Origin: Paenibacillus sabuli
Lineage (GTDB): Bacteria; Bacillota; Bacilli; Paenibacillales; Paenibacillaceae
Assembly: GCF_014705605.1 (NCBI RefSeq)
Contig: NZ_JACXIZ010000014.1
Span: 1-64,000 of the forward strand
DNA: 64,000 nt
Direction of reading: 5' to 3'
The position numbers were made by a program, and so were the translations under genes. The notes below the pieces were generated by a model that had not been told where the DNA came from, did no database searches, and was given only the letters and a program-made list of their open reading frames with translations. Below, piece by piece: positions 51,857 through 60,563 of the stretch (position 1 is its first letter; the number at the start of each line of letters is the position of its first letter).

Positions 51857-52716
51857 TCCCGCTTCTCCCCGACGCTGCCGTACAGCGCGCTGGGCCCAGC
51901 TGCAGGCGTCTCGCCGCCCTGGAAGCTGTGCACCTCGGCCGGGAAAGCCCGCGACTTGACGTCGGCGACATATTCGCCGATCGCGGTGCGAATGGTTGCG
52001 CCTAGATCGGCATACGTTTTGACGAATTTTTTGGCGCGATACGGCGAAGCGTACTGGAGAATGTCGTGATACACCAGCACCTGACCGTCGCAATGACGGC
52101 CCGCGCCGATCCCGATGGTCGGGATCGCGACAGCGGCTGTTACCGCCTTGGCCGCTTCGTCGGTCATGAGCTCGATGACGATGCCGAATGCACCGGCTTC
52201 TTCGAGCGCCTGCGCATCGGCGACCAGCCGGTCGATCGCCGCTTTGCTTTTGCCTTGCACACGATAGCCCCCGAGCTGATGCACCGACTGCGGCGTGAGT
52301 CCGATATGTCCAAGTACGGGAATGCCGGCGCGCGTGCAGGCGGCCACCTCGTCGGCAATCTCGGCGCCGCCCTCCAGCTTCACGGCCTGAGCGCCGCCCT
52401 CCTGCATTAGCCGCGCGGCGTGCCGCAGCGTATCGGAGGCTCCCGTATGATACGTCAAAAAGGGCATGTCCGCGACAATCATCGTCGCGCCGGCGCCGCG
52501 TGCGACCGCACGCGTATGGTAGACCATGTCGTCCAGCGTGACCGGTATGGTCGAGTCGTAGCCCAGCACGACATTGCCGAGCGAGTCGCCGACCAGTATG
52601 GCGTCGATGCCGGCCTCCTCGGCCATTCTGGCGGATGGATAGTCATAAGCGGTAAGAAACGTAATCGGGTCTTGCTCCCGTTTCATCGCGCCGAGTTTCA
52701 TTGCCGTTTTTTTCAT
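51853..52716 (-). CDS. panB: 3-methyl-2-oxobutanoate hydroxymethyltransferase
   Basis: A 287-residue TIM-barrel enzyme using 5,10-methylene-THF to make ketopantoate. LTAYDYPSARMAEEAGID, ILVGDSLGNVVLGYDST and GHIGLTPQSVHQLGGYRVQG are diagnostic. AAGGAG lies 10 bp before the start. A structured leader and terminator separate it from birA, so panBCD has its own regulated promoter within the longer run. Confidence 0.97.
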   Translation of the reverse strand: MKKTAMKLGAMKREQDPITFLTAYDYPSARMAEEAGIDAILVGDSLGNVVLGYDSTIPVTLDDMVYHTRAVARGAGATMIVADMPFLTYHTGASDTLRHAARLMQEGGAQAVKLEGGAEIADEVAACTRAGIPVLGHIGLTPQSVHQLGGYRVQGKSKAAIDRLVADAQALEEAGAFGIVIELMTDEAAKAVTAAVAIPTIGIGAGRHCDGQVLVYHDILQYASPYRAKKFVKTYADLGATIRTAIGEYVADVKSRAFPAEVHSFQGGETPAAGPSALYGSVGEKRE

Positions 52717-52823
52717 GCATGTTCAGCTCCTTGTCAGAAGTGGGCAAGGCGGCGCGCATCGCGCCATCCTCGGAACGTAACTTGTGTCGCCGCCGGAGGA
52801 CGGCGCGAGGCGTTTCGCCTTGA

Positions 52824-53027
52824 AACACAAAAAAACCTTTTAGCGGCCGCTAAAAAGGTTCCCAGTCCAAAAAGGAACATCGTGTCCTTCGCGAGTTTCC
52901 TTCTGTCTCGGTCCCTACGGCTCAGAGCAGAGTACTACTGGCTTTTTTTAAAATAGAAAGAAATACAGACGACGTTATGCCATATCGGCTGACAGGTGCA
53001 GTTCCACTGGGGATACCGCCCTGTTGT
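52824..53027 (-). ncRNA. Structured leader with intrinsic terminator upstream of panB
   Basis: The 342-bp gap between birA and panB holds no gene. On the minus strand a promoter at its start is followed by several paired elements: ACAGG/CCTGT (53024-53020 with 52996-52992), a long-range CCAGT/ACTGG pair (52941-52937 with 52866-52862), an inner hairpin AAGGAA(A)C/GTTCCTT with a bulged A (52902-52872), then a terminator hairpin (52860-52834) and a run of T. This is the layout of an attenuation-type riboregulator. The pan RNA motif (hairpins with bulged adenosines upstream of panB) is one possibility that I could not confirm. Confidence 0.6.
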
Positions 53028-53033
53028 CGTTCT

Positions 53034-53062
53034 AGTATATCATGTCATGCGTATTTCGTCAC
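53034..53062 (-). promoter_or_regulatory. Promoter of the panBCD leader
   Basis: GTGACG (53062-53057), a 17-bp spacer and TATACT (53039-53034) on the minus strand. The -35 overlaps the birA stop codon. Confidence 0.5.
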
Positions 53063-54039
53063 CTGCCTGACGAGGACGCCCCCATCTCGGCCGAAAAAAC
53101 CGCGCGCACCTCGCCATCCCCCAGCCGCACCAGCAAAGCGCCCGATTCCGCCAGACCGACCGGCACGCCTGTGAGCACGCCCTGCGGCGTCGTAAGCGTC
53201 GCAGGCCGATGCAGCGAGACCGATAAGGCCTCCCACAACGAACGGATCGGGGCAAAGCCCTCTTGGGCAAAAAGATCGTATAATTGCTCGAGCTCGTCCA
53301 AAAATTCGACGATCAAGGCGGTGCGGTCATAGCTGCGTCCGGTCGCCATGCGAAGGGACACGGCGCGCTGCAGCAGCTCGTCCGGATAATCATCCGCCTC
53401 CAAATTGACGCTGATGCCGATGCCGGCGATCACATAGCGAATGCGCTCCTCTTCGGCGGTTGATTCCAGCAAAATGCCGCTGATCTTTTTGCCGTCAATC
53501 AGTAAATCGTTGGGCCACTTGATGCCAATCTCGGCCCCGCTCATTCTGCGCAAGGACCGGCACAGGGCAACGGCCGTCAACAGCGTGAGCTGGGGCGCAA
53601 AGGGAAGCGCCAGCCGTGGACGAAGCACCAGGCTCATCCAGATTCCTTTGCCGCGCGGCGATACCCAGCCTCTGCCCATTCGGCCACGACCCTTGAGCTG
53701 CTGCTCTGCCAGCACGAGCGTGCCCTCGGGAGCCCCCTCCGCCGCCAGCTGGTGCGCGATGTCCTGCGTGGAGGGGACCGCCTCCAGCCGCTCGATCCGT
53801 CTGCCCAGACGCTTGGTGGACAGCTTAGACATAATCTCTTCCGGCTCCAGATGGGCTGGAGCCTCCAGCAGCCGATAGCCCAGCCTCGGACTGGCCTCGA
53901 AACGATACCCCTTTTCCTGCAGCTTGCGGATTTGCTTCCACACCGCCGTGCGGCTCACCTGCAGCTGCTTGCTGATCGCCTCGCCCGACACGTATTCCCC
54001 CTGCCGCTCGCTCAGCAGCCGCAGCAATCGCTCGCTCAC
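53059..54039 (-). CDS. birA: Biotin-protein ligase and biotin repressor
   Basis: A 326-residue bifunctional protein. An N-terminal HTH (VSGEAISKQLQVSRTAVWKQ) binds the biotin operator. The ligase domain has the biotinyl-AMP loop GRGRMGRGWVSP, IKWPNDLLIDGKKISGIL and GIGISVNLE. The start is GTG at 54039, overlapping the cca stop (GTGA), with GGGGGAG five bases upstream. Confidence 0.95.
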   Translation of the reverse strand: MSERLLRLLSERQGEYVSGEAISKQLQVSRTAVWKQIRKLQEKGYRFEASPRLGYRLLEAPAHLEPEEIMSKLSTKRLGRRIERLEAVPSTQDIAHQLAAEGAPEGTLVLAEQQLKGRGRMGRGWVSPRGKGIWMSLVLRPRLALPFAPQLTLLTAVALCRSLRRMSGAEIGIKWPNDLLIDGKKISGILLESTAEEERIRYVIAGIGISVNLEADDYPDELLQRAVSLRMATGRSYDRTALIVEFLDELEQLYDLFAQEGFAPIRSLWEALSVSLHRPATLTTPQGVLTGVPVGLAESGALLVRLGDGEVRAVFSAEMGASSSGR

Positions 54040-55322
54040 GTCGTCTCCCCCTCTCGTTCGTCTAATTCGGACGCATGACGCAGCAGCGCCTCGGCTGTAT
54101 TGCGGACGCTGCCGCTCGCTACGGCCAGCAGCAGCGCGTGCAGCTGGCGCTGCAGCCACGGTCCGCCCTTGTGACCATGCAGGCGCATCAGATCGCGTCC
54201 GTCGACGGCCAGCTCGTCCAGGCTCACTGCCGGCATGTGCGCCAATTGCGTCTGCAGCGCTTCCAGCTCATCCGGCCCTGCCGGGGCGAGCGGCTCGCAT
54301 GCGCGCGCCAGCGCCAGCCACGCAGCTGCCGTCGCGCGGCCATAGCGTACTGTCTGCTCCGCCCAGCGCGCCTCGACCGGCTCGCGCGAGCCGATCCAAT
54401 CCAGGTGGAAGGCCACGAGGTCGCTCCTGGCACGGATGCGCGCTCCCGAATAGCGCAACGCCCGGAACCAGGCGCGGGCTTGGCGGGCATCCAGGCCGGA
54501 CGCCAGACTCAGCGCCGCCCAGCGACTGTCCGCGCCCGCTAGCCCGCCCAGCAATTCGTGCTCGCCGAGCAAGTCAAGCACCCGTTCCCGGCCGCTGGCG
54601 GCGCAATGCAACTGTTCCGGCCACGCGTTCGGTTCGGCGGCATGCGCCAGCAGCTCGCTATGGAGCACCATGCGCCACGCCGCGTCGGGTCGCCGTCCGG
54701 CGGTCATCTTGTCGAGCTCGGTGCCCACCCGCTCGAGCGCGATATGGCGCAGCAGCATGCGGCATTCCAGCAGCGCCCGCCACGTATCCGGATGGATCGG
54801 TCTGGGTCCGGCGCCGTATTGTGCGGCAAAACGCAGGCCTCTCAGCATGCGCAGCGCATCCTCCGTGAAGCGCTCACGCGCAATGCCCACCGCACGAATG
54901 ACGCCGCTCGCCAGATCCGATTGTCCCCGGAACGGATCGACGACGCTGCCATCCGCGCGCATCGCCATCGCATTGATCGTAAAATCGCGGCGGCACAGGT
55001 CGCGCTCCAGTACGTCGATGTAGACGACATCCGCAGGCCGGCGATGACGCTCGTATTCCCGCTCGGCGCGGAAGGTCGTCACCTCGTAGCTCGCTCCCTC
55101 GTGCAGCACGGTCACCGTGCCGTGCTGCAGCCCGGTCGGCACCGTCCGCGCAAAAAGCCGCTGCACCTGCTCGGGGCGGGCAGCGGTCGCTATGTCGACG
55201 TCGGTCACCGGGCGGCGCGCCAGCACATCCCGCACGCAGCCCCCCACGAAAACCGCCTCGAAGCCGGCGGCTTCGAGCGTCAGCAGCACAGGCAGCGCTG
55301 CGCGCAGAGCGGGATGGTCCAT
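54036..55322 (-). CDS. cca: CCA tRNA nucleotidyltransferase
   Basis: A 428-residue class II nucleotidyltransferase that adds or repairs tRNA 3' CCA. VFVGGCVRDVLARRPVTDVD contains the GG and D41-x-D43 metal motifs; RRDFTINAMAM and ERFTEDALRMLRGLRFAA follow. Whether it adds CCA alone or splits the job with a partner enzyme cannot be read from the sequence. Adjacent to birA and bshA as in Bacillus. Confidence 0.95.
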   Translation of the reverse strand: MDHPALRAALPVLLTLEAAGFEAVFVGGCVRDVLARRPVTDVDIATAARPEQVQRLFARTVPTGLQHGTVTVLHEGASYEVTTFRAEREYERHRRPADVVYIDVLERDLCRRDFTINAMAMRADGSVVDPFRGQSDLASGVIRAVGIARERFTEDALRMLRGLRFAAQYGAGPRPIHPDTWRALLECRMLLRHIALERVGTELDKMTAGRRPDAAWRMVLHSELLAHAAEPNAWPEQLHCAASGRERVLDLLGEHELLGGLAGADSRWAALSLASGLDARQARAWFRALRYSGARIRARSDLVAFHLDWIGSREPVEARWAEQTVRYGRATAAAWLALARACEPLAPAGPDELEALQTQLAHMPAVSLDELAVDGRDLMRLHGHKGGPWLQRQLHALLLAVASGSVRNTAEALLRHASELDEREGETT

Positions 55323-55353
55323 GGCCGGTTCCTCCTGTCGATCGATGTGTTCG

Positions 55354-56517
55354 TTATTCCCTGCAGGTCGTCAGAGGCGCTTCCGCACGTGTCAGTCCGA
55401 GCACGCGATAATAGATATCTTCGTAGTCGGTCGTAATTAGCTCGTTGCAAAAACGGGTCCGCGCCCGATGCAGACAAGCCTCCCGAAATGCCGCGTACTT
55501 CGCTTCGTCGCGCAGCAGCATAATTGCGCCTTCGGCCATCGCAGCCGTATCGCCTACCTGCGCCAGCCAGCCGGTCTCGCCGTGCGTGACGAGCTCGGGA
55601 ATGCCGCCCGCCTGCGAGCCGATCGTCGGCACGCCGCAAGCCATTGCTTCCAGCGCGACGAGTCCGAAGCTCTCTTTTTCCGACGGCAGCAGCATCAGAT
55701 CGGCGATCGAGATCACCTGCGCCACGTCTTCCTGTTTGCCGAGGAAGTGCACCTTGTCCGCGAGCCCCATCTCCCTCACGCGGCACTGCGTCCGCGACAG
55801 TTCGGGCCCTTCGCCGACGAGCAACAGCTTGGTCGGGATCTCTGCTTGCACGCGAGCGAATATATCCAGCACATCGCCGACGCGCTTGACCGGCCGAAAA
55901 TTGGAGATATGCATCAAAACTTTTTCGCCCGGCTGCGCATAGTCGCGCCGCAGCCCCGTGCATTCCCGCGGGTAGTAGACGCGCTTGTCGACAAAGTTAT
56001 ACGTCAGATCAATCGGCTCGGTAATATCCAGCAGCTCGCGCGTCTCCTTGATCAAGTCGGAGGAAACCGCGGTGACCGCGTCGCTGCGCGTGATCGCCAG
56101 CCGAATCATGTCCTTGAGCGACTCGTCCTGCGCCAGCACCGTAATATCCGTCCCGTGCAGCGTGGTGACGGTTTTCAACTCCCGCTGCACCATCTGCTTG
56201 GCCAAAAACGCGCAAATGGCATGGGGGACCGCATAATGGACGTGCAGCAAGTCAAGCTGCTGCATCTGCGCGACCTGCGCCATCTTGCTCGCCAGTGAAA
56301 TGTCGTACGGCGGATAGCGGAATACGTAATAGTTGTTAACCTCAACCTCGTGGTAATATATGTTTTTATGATACTTTCCAAGTCTGAACGGGATACTATG
56401 CGTAATAAAATGAATTTCATGGCCGCGGTCGGCGAGCTGCTTGCCGAGCTCGGTCGCCACCACACCGGATCCGCCCAGCGTCGGATAGCACGTGATTCCA
56501 ATTTTTAAGCGTTTCAT
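55354..56517 (-). CDS. bshA: N-acetyl-alpha-D-glucosaminyl L-malate synthase
   Basis: A 387-residue GT4 glycosyltransferase making GlcNAc-malate, the first step of bacillithiol synthesis. ITCYPTLGGSGVVATELGK, HVHYAVPHA, HISNFRPVKRV and LLPSEKESFGLVALEAMACG are the family motifs. bshB1 lies upstream, so two of the three bacillithiol steps are here; bshC is not in the window. Confidence 0.95.
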   Translation of the reverse strand: MKRLKIGITCYPTLGGSGVVATELGKQLADRGHEIHFITHSIPFRLGKYHKNIYYHEVEVNNYYVFRYPPYDISLASKMAQVAQMQQLDLLHVHYAVPHAICAFLAKQMVQRELKTVTTLHGTDITVLAQDESLKDMIRLAITRSDAVTAVSSDLIKETRELLDITEPIDLTYNFVDKRVYYPRECTGLRRDYAQPGEKVLMHISNFRPVKRVGDVLDIFARVQAEIPTKLLLVGEGPELSRTQCRVREMGLADKVHFLGKQEDVAQVISIADLMLLPSEKESFGLVALEAMACGVPTIGSQAGGIPELVTHGETGWLAQVGDTAAMAEGAIMLLRDEAKYAAFREACLHRARTRFCNELITTDYEDIYYRVLGLTRAEAPLTTCRE

Positions 56518-56571
56518 CTTGCCGCCTCCGTTTGCCCGTCATCCTACATGCGTATCCAGATCGCAAGCCAA

Positions 56572-57276
56572 TTATGCATCGAATAGCGACACCGGAAAGG
56601 GCCGCTTGACGGCAAAGCCCTCGGCGTAGGACCAGCCTCGCTCCGCGCCCAGCAGACGGTCGCGCGCTTCGACATTGTCGACATAGCCTTGATTCAGCGG
56701 CGTCGCAACCGTATCGTCGGCGTCATCCCCGCGCATAAACTGGGAGCGATAGGCTTCCAGCGCCGCTATTTTTTGTGCGTAGACCGCACTCACATCGACC
56801 ATGAGCGAGGCATGCTTGACGTCGTTGATGTAATAAAAAATAAGCTGCTCGACCGTCACCGGTTCGAGCTCGGGCAGATAGCGCCGCAGCTTGGCGTTGA
56901 ACACCGCTTCTTCGACCATTGCGCTGCAGCGGACATGATCGGGATGCCGGTCTTCCCAGTACGGTGCAAAGACGAGCCGCGGCCGGCGCAGTCGAATCTC
57001 CGCTGTGATGACGCGGATCATCTCCGGCGATCCGTCCAGCCCACGGTCGGGCAGCTTCAGACAGCTGCGGTGCGATAGACCAAGCGCCGTGCCCGCATGC
57101 TCGGCCTCGACACGGCGCAGCTCCGGGTTGCCGTTGGATGACATTTCCGCTTCGGTCAGATCGCAGATCGCTACGCGCTTACCGACCGCCACATGCTTGG
57201 CGATCGTCCCGCTCATACCAATCTCTACATCGTCCGGATGTGCGCCAAAAGCGAGCAGGTCCGCCCGGGCCTCCAT
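56572..57276 (-). CDS. bshB1: Bacillithiol biosynthesis deacetylase
   Basis: A 234-residue zinc LmbE-type deacetylase that removes the acetyl group of GlcNAc-malate. AFGAHPDDVEIGMSGTIAK and the second zinc histidine in YWEDRHPDHVRC are present. The ATG at 57276 overlaps the mgsA stop by one base (TAATG). Confidence 0.94.
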   Translation of the reverse strand: MEARADLLAFGAHPDDVEIGMSGTIAKHVAVGKRVAICDLTEAEMSSNGNPELRRVEAEHAGTALGLSHRSCLKLPDRGLDGSPEMIRVITAEIRLRRPRLVFAPYWEDRHPDHVRCSAMVEEAVFNAKLRRYLPELEPVTVEQLIFYYINDVKHASLMVDVSAVYAQKIAALEAYRSQFMRGDDADDTVATPLNQGYVDNVEARDRLLGAERGWSYAEGFAVKRPFPVSLFDA

Positions 57277-57692
57277 TATTCCGGCCCCTGCTTGTACTTG
57301 TGGACAAGCTCCCGCCAGGCAAAATCGCCGCGCTGCAAGGCGCGCACCAGCAATTCGGCGGTTGCAACATTCGTGGCCACCGGAATGCCCTGCACGTCGC
57401 ACAGCCGGAGCAGTGCGATAATGTCGGGCTCATGCGGCTGAGCCATTAACGGATCGCGCAAAAAAATAATCAAATCAAGTTCATTTTTCGCCACCATCGC
57501 GCCGATCTGCTGATCGCCGCCAAGCGGGCCGGACATGAAGCGATGAATCTGCAGCTCGGTCTGTTCCATGATGCGCATTCCGGTGGTACCGGTGGAGTAC
57601 AACTGATGTCCTTTGAATGTCGCTTCATACGCAATTACAAAATTGACCATTTCCTCTTTTTTTCGGTCATGTGCGATGAATGCAATATGCAT
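57276..57692 (-). CDS. mgsA: Methylglyoxal synthase
   Basis: A 138-residue enzyme converting dihydroxyacetone phosphate to methylglyoxal. [32 protein letters not shown] (catalytic aspartate) and [15 protein letters not shown] are the signatures. The start at 57692 matches homologues (MHIAFIAHD); an ATG two codons earlier (57698) is equally possible. Pairing with bacillithiol genes makes sense because bacillithiol helps detoxify methylglyoxal. Confidence 0.95.
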   Translation of the reverse strand: MHIAFIAHDRKKEEMVNFVIAYEATFKGHQLYSTGTTGMRIMEQTELQIHRFMSGPLGGDQQIGAMVAKNELDLIIFLRDPLMAQPHEPDIIALLRLCDVQGIPVATNVATAELLVRALQRGDFAWRELVHKYKQGPE

Positions 57693-57732
57693 TTGCATCC
57701 TGTCCAATCTCCTCTCCCTCACCCTGGCCTTG

Positions 57733-58536
57733 CTAGTCCATCAAATGCTCGAAGCCGTAGATCATGCCGGTGCGGGCCATGATTTTTTTGATCGCCTGAT
57801 TGACGCCCGGCATGTAACCTGCCCGCTCGTACGAGTCGTGGCGAATCTTCAAGGTCTGCCCGTAGCCGCCGAATATAACCTCTTGCTGGGCAAACACGCC
57901 GGGCAGCCGCACGCTATGAATGCGGAAGCCGTCGTAATAGCCGCCCCGCGCGCCTTCGATCCGTTCCTCTTCGTGCGGATGTCCCTGGCGCATCTCCTCG
58001 CGCACTTGAGCGATCAGCTCGGCCGTCTTGACCGACGTGCCCGAGGGCGCATCCAGTTTTTGCTCGCCGTGATATTCAATAATCTCCACATGAGGCATAT
58101 ATTTTGACGCCTCGGCCGCAAATTTCATCATCAGCAGCGCGCCGACCGAGAAGTTTGGCGCGATCAGGCCGCCAATATTCCGATCCTGGCAAAGCTTGTC
58201 CAACTCGTCGATTTGCTCCGGCGTAAAGCCCGTCGTGCCGATAACCGGACGAGTGCCGTATGCAATCGCCGTACTCGCAATTTCGTAGCCCGCCTGCGGC
58301 ACGGTGAAGTCGACCAGCACGTCGGGGGCAGCCGCGCGCAGCGCCGCCGCCAGATCGTCGGATACAGGCACGCCGCAGGCCGGTTTGCCGACCAGCAGAG
58401 CGGCATCCATCCCCAACGCGGACCGACCTACGGCCGCCACCAATTCGAGTGCCTCATCCTCCAGCACCATTTTGACGACCTCGCGTCCCATGCGGCCGGC
58501 CGGGCCCGTTACCGCTACTTTGATACGTTCCGTCAT
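57733..58536 (-). CDS. dapB: 4-hydroxy-tetrahydrodipicolinate reductase
   Basis: A 267-residue NAD(P)H reductase of lysine and diaminopimelate synthesis. [13 protein letters not shown] binds cofactor; the catalytic segment [17 protein letters not shown] keeps the first histidine and the lysine but has Gly where many homologues have a second His. [10 protein letters not shown] and the C-terminal [13 protein letters not shown] helix are typical. Confidence 0.95.
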   Translation of the reverse strand: MTERIKVAVTGPAGRMGREVVKMVLEDEALELVAAVGRSALGMDAALLVGKPACGVPVSDDLAAALRAAAPDVLVDFTVPQAGYEIASTAIAYGTRPVIGTTGFTPEQIDELDKLCQDRNIGGLIAPNFSVGALLMMKFAAEASKYMPHVEIIEYHGEQKLDAPSGTSVKTAELIAQVREEMRQGHPHEEERIEGARGGYYDGFRIHSVRLPGVFAQQEVIFGGYGQTLKIRHDSYERAGYMPGVNQAIKKIMARTGMIYGFEHLMD

Positions 58537-58539
58537 GCG

Positions 58540-59070
58540 TCACCTTTTCCTTTTTTTCTGTCTTCTGGCTGCGTATCGGCCATATTGCTGGAGCTTGCGC
58601 TTTGCCGTCTCATGGAGCGGGTCCAGCTCCAAAACGTCCTGCATTTGCTGCTTCGCCAGCGCATATTGCCCCAATTCGGCATGCACTTCGCCCAGCAGCA
58701 TATACGCTTCCGTATAGAGCGGGTCCAGACCGATCGCCCGCTGCAGCAGCTCCTTTGCCCATTCCAGCTGCGGGTCGGCCCCGGTCAACCCGCTGACCGC
58801 TTGAGCGGCCAGCAGCTTCGCCTCGATCATGCGCACATGAAAAGCATAATCTCCGTCATCCTTGCTGCCGCGCAGCCGCAGTGCTTCTTGCGCATGCTGG
58901 AGCGCTTTATCCCACTTCCCGCTGCGCGCGCAAGTGATCGAGCATTTATAATGAACCTCCGCATTGTCCGGTTGCGCCGTAATGGCCTGCTCGAACCACC
59001 GGATCGCCTGCTCGTAATCGCCGCTCAGGATGGACGTATACGCCTGCTGTACAAATGCTTCGTGCTCCAT
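58540..59070 (-). CDS. TPR protein between ypjD-like gene and dapB
   Basis: 176 residues with at least three tetratricopeptide repeats (YEQAIRWFEQAITAQPDNAE, WDKALQHAQEALRL, EAYMLLGEVHAELGQYALAK) and a strongly basic tail. The start at 59070 follows AAGGAGGA. Only 3 bp separate it from dapB. No enzymatic motif; a protein-interaction role is likely but the partner is unknown. Confidence 0.85.
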   Translation of the reverse strand: MEHEAFVQQAYTSILSGDYEQAIRWFEQAITAQPDNAEVHYKCSITCARSGKWDKALQHAQEALRLRGSKDDGDYAFHVRMIEAKLLAAQAVSGLTGADPQLEWAKELLQRAIGLDPLYTEAYMLLGEVHAELGQYALAKQQMQDVLELDPLHETAKRKLQQYGRYAARRQKKRKR

Positions 59071-59124
59071 CCGCCCATCCTCCTTGTACCATTGATCATG
59101 GTACAGCATATGTGGGAGCGCGGC

Positions 59125-59460
59125 TTACGGTTCTGAATTTTTACGCGTCCAGCGATTCGCGTCGCGGGTTTCGAATTTTTGCATCACCTTGTCGTGAGCT
59201 TCGGTCAGATCGATACCGAGCGAATTGGCAAAGCAGGCCAGGATGAACAAAATATCCCCAAGCTCCAGCTCGATGGAATTATCTGCTTCGTCGCGTTTTT
59301 TCGGCTTTTCTCCATACGTGTGATTGACCTCGCGCGCCAGCTCGCCGACCTCTTCGCTCATGCGCGCAAGCAGCGCCAAGGGGCTGAAGTAGCCTTCCTT
59401 GAACTGGCCGATATAGCGGTCAACCTCCCGCTGAACTTCCGCCAACGATTTTTCTGCCAT
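59125..59460 (-). CDS. MazG-like nucleotide pyrophosphohydrolase (YpjD-type)
   Basis: A 111-residue all-alpha NTP pyrophosphohydrolase. Metal-binding acidic residues are in MSEEVGELAREVNH and ELELGDILFILACFANSLG. The start at 59460 has GAAGGGTAGGG close upstream; the longer frame to 59553 is unsupported. It heads the long minus-strand run, as ypjD does in Bacillus. Confidence 0.92.
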   Translation of the reverse strand: MAEKSLAEVQREVDRYIGQFKEGYFSPLALLARMSEEVGELAREVNHTYGEKPKKRDEADNSIELELGDILFILACFANSLGIDLTEAHDKVMQKFETRDANRWTRKNSEP

Positions 59461-59501
59461 CGTCCCTACCCTTCTTTTTGTTCGAGTCGCATTCACTCCA
59501 T

Positions 59502-59530
59502 ATGTTATCGCAAAGCTACCGGGAACACAA
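59502..59530 (-). promoter_or_regulatory. Probable promoter of the ypjD-dapB run
   Basis: TTGTGT (59530-59525), a 17-bp spacer and TAACAT (59507-59502) on the minus strand, 42 bp before the MazG-like start. Confidence 0.45.
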
Positions 59531-59615
59531 TGGTCATTCCTTGCTCCGGCCACGGGCCGATCCGGTTAAGCGACGTCAAATCAAGCATACTAAACCTACG
59601 TAAGGAGTGAGTGCC

Positions 59616-60563
59616 ATGCGCGAGTTATTGTCGCAATCTTCCCGCCGGGCCGTGCTTCCGATTCTGCTCGGCGCCGCCATTTACGCCTTTGGGCTGCATT
59701 ATTTTGTGCTGCCCAATCAACTCATGGAGGGCGGCGTTACCGGAATCGCCGTGCTGCTGCATTATGCCGCCGATTGGCCGCTTTCGGTATCGACGCTGCT
59801 TTTGAATATTCCGTTGTTTGCGGCAGGATGGCCGCTGCTCGGCTGGCGCCAAATGATCCTCACGCTGCTCGGCACGGCGGCGTTGACGCTCAGTCTGGCG
59901 GGAGTCGAGCAGCTCATTGCGCTGGGGTGGGTCGTGCCGTTCCGCAGCCGGGGCGACGACATGCTTGCCGCGCTGTATGCCGGCGTCACGCTCGGCAGCG
60001 GGCTCGGGCTCGTCTTTCGCTTCGGCGGCACGACAGGCGGCGCGGACATCGTCGCGCGCATCGCCTCCCGGCGGCGAGGGTGGAGCATGGGCCGCATCAT
60101 CCTCGTGCTCGACGGCGCGATCATTGGACTCGCCCTGCTCTATATTCCGCAGGAGAAGGTGCTGTACACGCTCGTCGCCGTATTCATCGCTTCGCGAATC
60201 ATCGATCTGCTGCAGGACGGCGGCAATTCCGCCAAAGCCTTCTCCATTATCAGCGCCGAGGCGGACCTGATTGCGGAGACGATCCTGCGCGAGCTCGAGC
60301 GCGGCGTCACCTTACTGCCTGCTATCGGCGCCTACTCCGGCACATCTCGCCGACTGGTCTACTGCGTCGTCGCGAGGCAGGATATTCGCAAAATGAAAGC
60401 CGTCGTGCGCATGTGCGACAAGACGGCTTTTATCGTCATTAGCGAGGTGCATGATGTGCTCGGCGAGGGCTTCACTCCGCCGGACGATCGGGAGGCGGAC
60501 GACGAACGGCACTGGCCGCCGCGTACCTCCGCCAAGCGGCATAAGCCAGCACCGACAAAATAA
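59616..60563 (+). CDS. YitT-family membrane protein with DUF2179 domain
   Basis: 315 residues with five or six membrane helices in the first 200 (YAFGLHYFVLPNQLMEGGVTG is the family start; GGTTGGADIVARI follows) and a C-terminal DUF2179 domain (GVTLLPAIGAYSGT, VISEVHDVLGEGF). The ATG at 59616 has AAGGAG eight bases upstream. Function of the family is unknown. Its last 92 bp overlap the convergent ypjB gene. In Bacillus a homologue (ypjC) occupies the same locus. Confidence 0.92.
   Translation: MRELLSQSSRRAVLPILLGAAIYAFGLHYFVLPNQLMEGGVTGIAVLLHYAADWPLSVSTLLLNIPLFAAGWPLLGWRQMILTLLGTAALTLSLAGVEQLIALGWVVPFRSRGDDMLAALYAGVTLGSGLGLVFRFGGTTGGADIVARIASRRRGWSMGRIILVLDGAIIGLALLYIPQEKVLYTLVAVFIASRIIDLLQDGGNSAKAFSIISAEADLIAETILRELERGVTLLPAIGAYSGTSRRLVYCVVARQDIRKMKAVVRMCDKTAFIVISEVHDVLGEGFTPPDDREADDERHWPPRTSAKRHKPAPTK

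Noticed and set aside
52824-53027. 6S RNA as identity of the panB leader
   Set aside because: Length is similar, but the 5' and 3' ends do not pair and there is no large central bubble.
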